From Candidatus Parcubacteria bacterium (lineage in GTDB: Bacteria > Patescibacteriota > Minisyncoccia > Phycocordibacterales > UBA12088), in NCBI GenBank assembly GCA_003694545.1, contig RFKD01000051.1, positions 17,567 to 81,566 on the forward strand: a stretch of DNA of 64,000 bases. The letters are read 5' to 3'. Numbering within the stretch: the first letter of the stretch is position 1; each line of letters opens with the position of its first letter. Position numbers and translations under genes: made by a program. The notes under the pieces were generated by a model. That model searched no databases and was not told the origin of the DNA. It saw only the letters and a list, made by a program, of their open reading frames with translations. Positions 40,659 through 48,407 of this stretch are shown piece by piece.

Positions 40659-42185
40659 TTAGCGCGCGTACTCCACGATGCGGTTTTCTCGGATCACATG
40701 GACTTTAATTTCGCCAGGGTAGCGCAGTTCATCTTCAATACGCTTGGCGATGTTGCGCGCTAGTGTCCGCGCGCCGACATCTGAAACAGCTTCCGGCTGG
40801 ACAAATACACGGACTTCCCGCCCCGCAGAAAGAGCGTACGCCTTTTGCACCCCCTCAAACGAGGTGGCAATCGCCTCAAGATCCTCCAAGCGCTTAATGT
40901 ACTGCTCGACGCTATCACGCCGCGCGCCGGGCCTCCCTCCGGAAATGGCGTCAGCCACCTGCACGATGACCGACTCGACGGTTTCGTAGGGGTATTCTTC
41001 GTGGTGCGCTTGCATTGCTTTGATAATGCGCTCGTCTTCGCCAAATTTCATCAAGATTTTCCTGCCAATTTCCACATGGGACCCTTGCACCTCGTGGTCT
41101 AGCGCTTTTCCGATGTCGTGCACCAACCCTGCAGCTTTCGCGATTTGCACATCCGCCCCCAATTCTTCAGCCAGCATTCCTGCTAAAAGCGCGACTTCCA
41201 CCGAATGTTGGAGCACATTTTGTCCGTAGCTCGTTCGGAAATACAGTCGCCCGAGTATCATCAGGGTTTTCGGGTTTAGATTAAACACACCCGCCTCGTA
41301 CGCGGCCTCCTCCCCTTTTTGTTTAATGATCTTATTGATTTCTTCTTTCGCTTTTTCAACCACCTCCTCGATTCGCGCGGGTTGGATGCGCCCGTCGAGA
41401 ATCAAATTTTCCAAAGCGACGCGGGCAATTTGGCGGCGTATTGGGTCAAACGATGAGATCATTATTGTTCCAGGCGCGTCATCAATCACCACTTCCACGC
41501 CGGTGGCACGCTCGAACGCCTTAATATTTCTCCCTTCCTTTCCAATAATTTTCCCCTTGATGTCATCGGAAGGTATGGGGACAACCGTTGACATAACATC
41601 TGGCGCAACAGAGTTGCCGAGGCGGTGAATAACGGAAGTAAGGATCTCCTGCGCTTTGCGCTCAAAGCGCTCCTCCCCCTCTTGCGCCAATTTATAGAGA
41701 CGCTTCGCGATATCTTCCTCGTATTCTCGTTCTATTTGTGCGTAGAGTTCCTTGAGAGCCTCATCGCGCGTCATTCCAGCGACTCGCTCGAGCGCTATCT
41801 CCATTTCCTCTTGCGCTTTGCGCAACGACGCTCGGTCAGCCTCGAGCGCCTCTCGCTCTTGGGTGAGCGTTTTTTTTGCAGCTTCATGTTCGGCAAGGCG
41901 CTTGTCGAGCGCTTCTTCGCGCGCCAACAAGCGCTCTTCCAACTTTTGGACACTACGTTCTCGCTCAGCGATAGTCTCGAGCCGCTCATCAATAATGCGT
42001 TGCGCCTCCGTTTCCGCGCGCTCAACAATCTTGGAAGCCTCTTCCTTTGCTTCCAAGAGGCGCTGTTTAATTTCAAGCTCCATTGACCCGCGCTTGGAAA
42101 GCGCGATAGCCCAGCGGAGCACATAGCCAACCACCCCTCCTACGAGGAGCGCTCCGAACATAGCAAGGAGGATGGTAAAAGACAT
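40659..42185 (-). CDS. rny: Ribonuclease Y
   Basis: 508 residues from the ATG at 42185. The order is an N-terminal membrane anchor (about 3-25), a long coiled coil (about 30-190), a KH domain (IKGKIIGKEGRNIKAFE), an HD phosphohydrolase domain with HSVEVALLAGML and GLVHDIGKALDHE, and a conserved C-terminus (YPGEIKVHVIRENRIVEYA). It is a membrane-bound endonuclease that starts mRNA decay. Length matches the family. It converges on pheA. Confidence 0.96.
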   Translation of the reverse strand: MSFTILLAMFGALLVGGVVGYVLRWAIALSKRGSMELEIKQRLLEAKEEASKIVERAETEAQRIIDERLETIAERERSVQKLEERLLAREEALDKRLAEHEAAKKTLTQEREALEADRASLRKAQEEMEIALERVAGMTRDEALKELYAQIEREYEEDIAKRLYKLAQEGEERFERKAQEILTSVIHRLGNSVAPDVMSTVVPIPSDDIKGKIIGKEGRNIKAFERATGVEVVIDDAPGTIMISSFDPIRRQIARVALENLILDGRIQPARIEEVVEKAKEEINKIIKQKGEEAAYEAGVFNLNPKTLMILGRLYFRTSYGQNVLQHSVEVALLAGMLAEELGADVQIAKAAGLVHDIGKALDHEVQGSHVEIGRKILMKFGEDERIIKAMQAHHEEYPYETVESVIVQVADAISGGRPGARRDSVEQYIKRLEDLEAIATSFEGVQKAYALSAGREVRVFVQPEAVSDVGARTLARNIAKRIEDELRYPGEIKVHVIRENRIVEYAR

Positions 42186-42444
42186 ACGCAACCGCTTACA
42201 ATATGGGCAGCGGCGCGCAGAAAGAAAGCGTTATGTTTTTTGCGTCACTGTCGTGCGTGTGCGAGGTTCGTGCTCCAATCGCACTCCTCACGCATCCGAG
42301 GATGCACTCTGTTCGCGCAAGGCAGGGAAAAATAGGCTTTCTGCGCCCAAAGCTGCTGCCGCATACTTGATGGATAACAATACACCAACACAAAGGCCCT
42401 ACTGGGGAGCCTCCACACGAGGGTACCACACTTCTTGCGGCGCT

Positions 42445-43056
42445 TCAACAGCGGGTTTTTGGCTGTTTTCCCTTGGAAGGAGCCAGGACTGTGTCAACGA
42501 TGCCGTAGGCAACCGCCTCCTCGGCCGTCATAAAGAAATCGCGATCTACATCCTTTTCAATGCGGGAAAGTTTTTGGCCAGTGTTTTCCGCGAGGATCTT
42601 GTTGAGCCGTTCGCGGGTGCGCAAGATATGCCGCGCGGTGATTTCTATATCCGAGGCTTGCCCTTCCACGCCGCCCCACGGCTGGTGGATCATCACCTCC
42701 GCATTGGGGAGAATGTAGCGCTTACCGCGCGCTCCCGCCGACAACACGACAGACGCCATCGAAGCGCAGATACCAAGACAAACGGTGGCGACAGGGGGTT
42801 TGATGTGCCGCATTGTGTCGAGTATCGCAAGGCCAGAGGAAACCACGCCGCCTCCCGAATTGATGTAAAGCCAAATGTCCTTTTTGGGATCCTCAGCCTC
42901 GAGGAACAGCAACTGCGCCACGACGGTGTTTGCCACCGCGTCGTTAATTGAGCCACCTAAAAACACAATGCGCTCCTTGAGAAGGCGCGAGTAGATGTCG
43001 TAGGCGCGTTCGCCGTAGGTTGTTTTTTCAATGACGGTAGGAATGAGGTAGGTCAT
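42445..43056 (-). CDS. clpP: ATP-dependent Clp protease proteolytic subunit
   Basis: 203 residues. The catalytic triad is visible: Ser in GICASMASVVLSAG, His in MIHQPWGG and Asp in DVDRDFFM. The N-terminal YDIYSRLLKERIVFLGG and YINSGGGVVSSGLAILDTM are classical. It forms the tetradecameric chamber that degrades proteins fed by a Clp ATPase. It lies downstream of tig on the same strand, the common tig-clpP order, with its own -10-like TAGAGT (43071-43066) 9 bases before the ATG. Confidence 0.96.
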   Translation of the reverse strand: MTYLIPTVIEKTTYGERAYDIYSRLLKERIVFLGGSINDAVANTVVAQLLFLEAEDPKKDIWLYINSGGGVVSSGLAILDTMRHIKPPVATVCLGICASMASVVLSAGARGKRYILPNAEVMIHQPWGGVEGQASDIEITARHILRTRERLNKILAENTGQKLSRIEKDVDRDFFMTAEEAVAYGIVDTVLAPSKGKQPKTRC

Positions 43057-43115
43057 ACGGCAGATACTCTACCTACATTATGCTGCTTGCGCAACACAAC
43101 GCAGGCTCGGCGGGG

Positions 43116-44270
43116 TTACTTTTCGCTATTTCCCTTATTTTCAGCCAAAGACGCCATTGGGGTATCACGCTCGGCTTTATTATGCAGTTCTTCGCCCAAC
43201 AACCTTCGAAACGCCGCCTCATTGCGCATACGCTGGCGCAGAAATGCTTCAACGGATTCTCGCTCAAGCGAAGGGTTATGGGAAAGAATATGGTCTGTCT
43301 CGCGCTTCACCGCTTCGGCGTCTTCCGTTATGTGCTCGGCTTCAGCAATAGCTTCCAGGATGAGCTGAGCCTTAACGCGGCGCGCGGCTTCTTCTTGCCA
43401 AGCCTGCAGGAGAGCTTCTCTCTTTTCTCCCAAGTCATCAAGGAATGCTTCCATTGTTTTGCCGAGAGCTGCGAGTTGGGCAGCGACTTCTTCCATTATC
43501 CGCATCAGTTCTAGCTCAACAAACACAAGCGGGACTTCAAAATCGGTTTCCTTCAGCAAAGCATCAAGGAGCGATTTGCGCGCTGTTTCCGTGCGCTCCC
43601 GCGTCAGGAACACGCCGATATCTTTTTGGAGGGCATCTTTCAGTTCGGCAACACTTTGAAAAGGTCCAAGATTTTTAGCGATTTCGTCGGTAAGAGGCGG
43701 AAGGCTGTCTTCGGATATGTCGTCGAGCGTGGAAGTATCTTGTGGATTGAGTGCTTTTCGCGCTTTGAGCGCGTGCTCCTTGCGCAGGAGCGTCAAGGCG
43801 CGTTCGAGTGCTTCTTTTTGTTCTTTTTCGCTGTGAGGTTGTGCTCCGCCAAGCACGCGTGCGGCAATTGCGCGATAGTCGGGAAGGGGGATGTCGGGAT
43901 AGACGGGAACAGCAAGCGTGAAAACGATACCTTCTTCATCTGCCTCTTCTTTTACAAAAACACGAGGGGCAGCAACCGCTTTTGGCGCGTGTTCGTCAAG
44001 CAGGTGCGGCAGGTGAGGCTCCAGCGCAATGCGCACGACTTCCCGCACAATGTCGTTTTCCTTGAGATGTTTCTCGGCAACATGAGGCGGCACTTTGCCC
44101 GGGCGGAAGCCGTCAAGCACCAGCGTCTGCGCGAGGGTTTGTATAGCCTTAGGGCGGACGGCGGCAATGGTTTCGTTAGGGACAACACCTTCAAGGTGCA
44201 CTTCACTGTGGGGCGCTTGCTCCACGGAGCGCACGACAATAGGGTGGCGAGTTGCGTCTTGCTGTGTCAT
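43116..44270 (-). CDS. tig: Trigger factor lacking the PPIase domain
   Basis: 384 residues against about 430 in typical forms. The N-terminal ribosome-binding domain has the signature GFRPGKVP, and IALEPHLPHLL and VYPDIPLPDY match the linker. The sequence then goes straight from LRKEHALKARKAL to the C-terminal chaperone part (LPPLTDEIAKNLGPFQSVAELK). The FKBP-type prolyl isomerase domain expected between them is missing. The protein should still bind nascent chains at the ribosome exit. TGG TAGGGT (44287-44279) ends 8 bases before the ATG. Confidence 0.92.
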   Translation of the reverse strand: MTQQDATRHPIVVRSVEQAPHSEVHLEGVVPNETIAAVRPKAIQTLAQTLVLDGFRPGKVPPHVAEKHLKENDIVREVVRIALEPHLPHLLDEHAPKAVAAPRVFVKEEADEEGIVFTLAVPVYPDIPLPDYRAIAARVLGGAQPHSEKEQKEALERALTLLRKEHALKARKALNPQDTSTLDDISEDSLPPLTDEIAKNLGPFQSVAELKDALQKDIGVFLTRERTETARKSLLDALLKETDFEVPLVFVELELMRIMEEVAAQLAALGKTMEAFLDDLGEKREALLQAWQEEAARRVKAQLILEAIAEAEHITEDAEAVKRETDHILSHNPSLERESVEAFLRQRMRNEAAFRRLLGEELHNKAERDTPMASLAENKGNSEK

Positions 44271-44300
44271 ACCGTGCTACCCTACCACACCGCGCACCTC

Positions 44301-44339
44301 ACCACAAACCGCGCGCCCTTGGGGCGCGCGGTTTGTGGT
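44301..44339 (-). terminator. Strong hairpin after the 44364 gene
   Basis: ACCACAAACCGCGCGCCC (44301-44318) pairs fully with 44322-44339 around a 3-nt loop. It lies between the 44364 gene and the tig promoter; no U-tract follows on either strand. Confidence 0.6.
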
Positions 44340-44363
44340 GCTGGGCACTACGGCGTCTGCAGC

Positions 44364-44726
44364 TTAAAATTGGAGTTCCCCCTCAATATTTCGGAGTTCC
44401 GCGTCAAGGTTTTCCGTGTCAAACTGTAATTCAGCTTCAATAGTGTCGAGGTCATCGTTCTCGCTCACTTGTTGAAGTTCTTCCGGGCTAGGGCCCTCTA
44501 GCGTTTCTGCGGCTGGGACACCAGCGTTCTGTTGGGCCTTATCGTTGGATTTGCTGCCCCAGTAGTACAAACCGCCGATTGCCAAGACGGCCACGACCAC
44601 GATTGCCGCGACAACAGGCCCAATCGGCGCCTGATCTTGCGTTGCGTTCATAGAAGACTGTGTACCTTGCTCGGACATGCCTGAAGGGGCCCCGGGTTGT
44701 TGTGTCTTCATAGGTTTTTGTTCCAT
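44364..44726 (-). CDS. Small single-pass membrane protein
   Basis: 120 residues. A Gln/Met/Pro-rich N-terminus (1-33) leads to one membrane helix (about 36-57, PVVAAIVVVAVLAIGGLYYW) and an acidic tail with a repeated pattern (DDLDTIEAELQF, ENLDAELRNIEGELQF). The tail faces outside or inside depending on topology, which I cannot settle. I know the pattern as common in CPR hypothetical proteins but no function. It lies between the coiled-coil secreted protein and tig. Confidence 0.75.
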   Translation of the reverse strand: MEQKPMKTQQPGAPSGMSEQGTQSSMNATQDQAPIGPVVAAIVVVAVLAIGGLYYWGSKSNDKAQQNAGVPAAETLEGPSPEELQQVSENDDLDTIEAELQFDTENLDAELRNIEGELQF

Positions 44727-44816
44727 AAGCGTTGTAAGTTAGTGGGTGTTGGTGGTTAATAACGCATTACAATTACATAAGCCCTCGGTCAGTCAGGATT
44801 CCCTTATTCTTCCCCG

Positions 44817-45878
44817 TCAGTTGGAGATGGAAGGGTGGTCCTCAGTAGAGACTTTAGCTTCAGTTTCTCCGGCTGTTGTGCTGGTTTCGCCCGAGCCGCT
44901 TTGCGTTTGGGCGCGCACGGACCCTAACGCGGCGCGAACCTCACGCGTTGCGGCAACCAGTGCGGCGTGCGCGCGCTTGATGGCCTCGATGGGTTCGCGC
45001 GCCTGTTCTCGGCGCGCCTGCGCCTGCTCGCGCAGCTGCGCAGCGAGATTGTTCATTGTTTCGGCTGTATTTGTAGTCTGATCGTCTGCAGACACATTAA
45101 CATCAGCCTCGACTTCAACATTCAGCGCAGCCACCACTCCTTTTGCTTGCGCGATTGCGTTGCGTGCTTCTTGTAGTTTTGCGCGAGCGGCCGTCCCGTC
45201 GAAGCCGCGTTCACGAAACCCTTCTTCCAATTCGGCTATGCGGCGCTCTAATTTATCAGCTAGTTTTTCCAGGCGCACCACTGCCGCCTCCAGCCGTTCT
45301 TTCACACGACGGAACATGTCGGCAAGGTTATTGCGTGCACGCTCAAGAATTTGCTCCTTTCGCGCCTCTAATCGCTCTTGCGCCTTTTCTTTACGCTCTT
45401 CAAATCGCTCTTTCGCTTTTTCCCTGCGTTCTTCAAACCGCTCATGAGCTTTATCTTTGGGGTTTTCCATCTCTTGCTTTTCGGCAAGAGGAACCACATT
45501 GTCTCTTCCTCTGGGTGGGTAGCTCGGCGGCAGGGTGGGGGAGTGATCACCTGCCGACGCCGGACGCGCCTCACCGTCTCCCGGTTTCCCTACCGGCTTA
45601 CCATCACGCGACGGCGGTAGCGGGACTGGGAGGTGCGGTTTCTCGCGGGAGGGCTTTACCTCCCCTTCGACTTCTGCTTTCACAGACACAGGATCGTCTT
45701 GAGCTTTTTCGGATACCACCGCTTCGCCTCTGGCAGAGCCTCTGGCAGATGTTTCTTGCGCGTACGCGCTTTGAGCGAAGACGGTGAGCGACGCAATGCA
45801 CACTGCCGCCGCGAAGCCGGCAAAGCCCAACAAGTGTGTGCGGGAACGCTGGGCAAGGGTAAGGTAGGAGTATGACAT
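44817..45878 (-). CDS. Secreted coiled-coil protein
   Basis: 353 residues. A signal peptide (about 15-40, ending SAYAQ) is followed by a Pro/Gly-rich region (about 45-130) and then a long charged coiled coil (about 140-330) with heptad-like KERFEERKEKAQERLEARKE and RRVKERLEAAVVRLEKLADK. A DUF5667-like helical arrangement is possible. It could be a periplasmic or surface spacer. TAACGT lies 10 bases before the ATG, a weak -10. Confidence 0.75.
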   Translation of the reverse strand: MSYSYLTLAQRSRTHLLGFAGFAAAVCIASLTVFAQSAYAQETSARGSARGEAVVSEKAQDDPVSVKAEVEGEVKPSREKPHLPVPLPPSRDGKPVGKPGDGEARPASAGDHSPTLPPSYPPRGRDNVVPLAEKQEMENPKDKAHERFEERREKAKERFEERKEKAQERLEARKEQILERARNNLADMFRRVKERLEAAVVRLEKLADKLERRIAELEEGFRERGFDGTAARAKLQEARNAIAQAKGVVAALNVEVEADVNVSADDQTTNTAETMNNLAAQLREQAQARREQAREPIEAIKRAHAALVAATREVRAALGSVRAQTQSGSGETSTTAGETEAKVSTEDHPSISN

Positions 45879-46130
45879 ACGGAGTGTTACGTTAAATTAT
45901 TGCTAAGGGGTCTGGTAACATAAGTCGCATTACTCGTATTGCAACACGTAACGCTTGCTCAACTACTTGGTTTGCTGTAGGTAGTATACTCACCCGTAAG
46001 AGAGCGGACAATACACAGGTTGTGTATAACGGTTGCCCACAAAATGGGCGCCGCTTTTGTGCCTTTCCAAGTGTGAGCTCCCTGTGCGGCAGATGGAGCG
46101 TTTTTGTCGTTGACCTTGTGCATCGCTGCG

Positions 46131-46670
46131 TCACGAAGCAAATTTTTGGCGATATAAATCTTTTGCGCGCTCAACGGCTTTTCGGGCGGCTTGCGCCCCC
46201 TCAAACCCTTTCACCACCACTTCTTTATTTTGAAGCGCTTTGTAGGTGGAAAAGAAGTGTTCCATTTCTTTGAGCGTGTGAGAATTAATGTCGTTGAGGT
46301 CTTTTACCCCCGCGAATCGCGGGTCTTCGGCGGGAACCGCGATGAGCTTGTGGTCGTCTTCCCCGTCGTCCGTCATTGCCATAATGCCAACCGGGCGCGC
46401 TTCAACGAGTATGCCAGGCAAGAGAGGATATGTGGTGAGCACAACAACATCCAACGGATCAGCGTCGTCCCAGTAGGTTTGCGGTATAAACCCGTAGTCA
46501 AACGGGTAATCCTGCGCGGTGTGCATAGGCCGATCCAGCTTGATAAGACCGGTTTCTTTGTCAATCTCGTATTTATTCTTGGAAAAACGCGGAATTTCAA
46601 TAATAACATTCACAATTTCCGCGTCTCCTGCAGGAACATCATGCCAAAGGTTCATAGAGGAATGGTGCAT
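46131..46670 (-). CDS. ppa: Inorganic pyrophosphatase, family I
   Basis: 179 residues from the ATG at 46670; TATACG lies 13 bases before it, and a further in-frame ATG at 46655 is possible. Family I signs are EIPRFSKNKYEID, YPFDYGFIPQT, the Asp signature DDADPLDVVVL and KDLNDIN. The enzyme hydrolyses pyrophosphate from biosynthesis using Mg2+. Length is normal. It lies downstream of nusA on the same strand. Confidence 0.95.
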   Translation of the reverse strand: MHHSSMNLWHDVPAGDAEIVNVIIEIPRFSKNKYEIDKETGLIKLDRPMHTAQDYPFDYGFIPQTYWDDADPLDVVVLTTYPLLPGILVEARPVGIMAMTDDGEDDHKLIAVPAEDPRFAGVKDLNDINSHTLKEMEHFFSTYKALQNKEVVVKGFEGAQAARKAVERAKDLYRQKFAS

Positions 46671-46775
46671 AAAGCCAGTAAGACGTATAACGGTGCTTTG
46701 GCGCACAACGCCGCTTCAACAATACGCCACAGCGCGCTCGGGCGCAACATGTTTTCGGCGTAGTTTCTCTTGCTA

Positions 46776-48098
46776 TTACGTGCTTTGGGCGGCACTTTTG
46801 GATTCCTCGGCCTCTCCCTTCTCATTCAGCGTCTTGCTTGCCAATTGAGAAGGTGCTTGCGATGTTTGGGGCGAGGCGGTTTCTTTGGGCTGTTCGTTTG
46901 ATTTGGGAGTTGCCTCCTCTCCTTGTTGCGCCGTCTCATTGGCAGGCGCAAGCGAGTTGACCAGATCGGAAAGCTCGGGTGACAGCACTTCTTTCATGTT
47001 TGCTCCTTCCGCTGGTTTTATGTCTATTTTCCAGCCGGTCAGCTTGGCGGCAAGGCGGACATTTTGCCCGCCACGGCCGATCGCAAGCGAAAGTTGGTCT
47101 TCGCTCACGGTTACATGGGCTATGCGGTTTTCCTCATCAAGGGCGATGTCCATCACACGCGCCGGCTGGAGCGCCTCTTCAATAAAGTAAGCGGGGTCGT
47201 CGCTCCACTCCACAACATCGATTTTCTCTCCGCCCAGCTCGCTGATGACCACGGAAACCCGCACGCCCCGACTGCCCACGAGGGAACCGACCGGGTCGAT
47301 GTGTTCGTCAAACGAAACTGCGGCAACCTTGGAGCGGCTCCCTGGTTCGCGGGCAATTGCGCGGATAGCCACTGTTCCGTTGCGCAACTCAGGAACCTCC
47401 TGTTCGAACAATTTTGCCAAGAAGCGCGGGTGTGCCCGGGAAAGCCGCAGGTAAATGCCCCGCGGGCTTTCGTCCACTTTCATTAAAAGAGCGCGAATGC
47501 GCTCGCTCGGGCGGAAGCGTTCCCCGGGAATTTGTTCTTCACGCGGCAAGACGCCAGTTGCCTTGCCGAGCTCAACAAACACCACACCGCGCTCAACGCG
47601 CTGAACAGTGCCAGTGACTATTTCGCCTTCTTTGCTTGCGAATTCAGCAAACACCGATTCGCGCTCTGCCTCGCGAATTTTTTGGATGATGACTTGCTTT
47701 GCGGTTTGGGCAGCAATGCGGCCAAACGACTCTTTGGTTTCCAAAGGGAACAGGATTTCATCTCCCGGCTGCGCCTCGCGTTTAATGTGCCGCGCGTCTT
47801 CCACGAGAATGTGTTGCTCGGGGATAAAGCGGATTTTTTCTTCCTGAAGCGACTCTTCCTCTTCCGGCATACGGACTTCGTCGGGCGACACGACCTTTTT
47901 GACTTGCACGAATTCCACATCGCCTGTCTCGGCGTTGAAAAACGCGCGCACAACCTGCCCGCGGCTGCCATACTCTTTCTTGTACGCAGTTGCCAGCGCC
48001 GCTTCAATAGCAGCCAAGGTGCGGTCGCGCGGGATACCGCGCTCGGCTTCTAACTGCTCAACAACGGCGTTGAGCACTTTCATGTCGAATAAAGGCAT
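46776..48098 (-). CDS. nusA: Transcription termination/antitermination factor NusA
   Basis: 440 residues. The N-terminal RNA-polymerase-binding domain (1-135) with EAALATAYKKEYG is followed by S1 (GEIVTGTVQRVERGVVFVELG), KH1 (AHPRFLAKLFEQEVPEL, DPVGSLVGSRGVRVSVV) and KH2 (DQLSLAIGRGGQNVRLAAKL). A Glu/Ser/Gln-rich tail of about 75 residues lacks the acidic repeats of E. coli. It modulates pausing, termination and antitermination. It is divergent from the TraD-like gene at 48408. Confidence 0.96.
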   Translation of the reverse strand: MPLFDMKVLNAVVEQLEAERGIPRDRTLAAIEAALATAYKKEYGSRGQVVRAFFNAETGDVEFVQVKKVVSPDEVRMPEEEESLQEEKIRFIPEQHILVEDARHIKREAQPGDEILFPLETKESFGRIAAQTAKQVIIQKIREAERESVFAEFASKEGEIVTGTVQRVERGVVFVELGKATGVLPREEQIPGERFRPSERIRALLMKVDESPRGIYLRLSRAHPRFLAKLFEQEVPELRNGTVAIRAIAREPGSRSKVAAVSFDEHIDPVGSLVGSRGVRVSVVISELGGEKIDVVEWSDDPAYFIEEALQPARVMDIALDEENRIAHVTVSEDQLSLAIGRGGQNVRLAAKLTGWKIDIKPAEGANMKEVLSPELSDLVNSLAPANETAQQGEEATPKSNEQPKETASPQTSQAPSQLASKTLNEKGEAEESKSAAQST

Positions 48099-48407
48099 AC
48101 GTAATGATTTAATTTATTATGTTGATGGTTAATGTGTTGTCTCGGTGTGTTCCGTAGTGACCGTTGTCGAGAATAAAGTGTGTTGGTTATGTGTGGCGCT
48201 AGAGAAGTTTCCTGTTAATTATTGGGTTACCGTGGGGCATCTTGTCTGCGGCAGTATGGGTCGAGTTTTGCGGTGTGCTTAGCGCGGAGGAAAACTTTCC
48301 TCGTTTGCCAACTTTCGCGTTGTGCCCGTCGCGACACCCGTGCGCGGCATTATACCGCACTTGCTGTTGATACACAAGGCGCTTAAGGAAGCGCTATAAT
48401 AATGGCA
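48099..48407. promoter_or_regulatory. Divergent promoter region between nusA and the TraD-like gene
   Basis: On the plus strand TATAAT (48395-48400) ends 7 bases before the ATG at 48408. On the minus strand AT-rich sequence with TTAAAT lies 8 bases before nusA. The rest holds no gene I can support. Confidence 0.5.

Noticed and set aside
42172..42951. 259-codon plus-strand frame opposite clpP
   Set aside because: clpP on the minus strand is certain; this is its shadow plus intergenic sequence.
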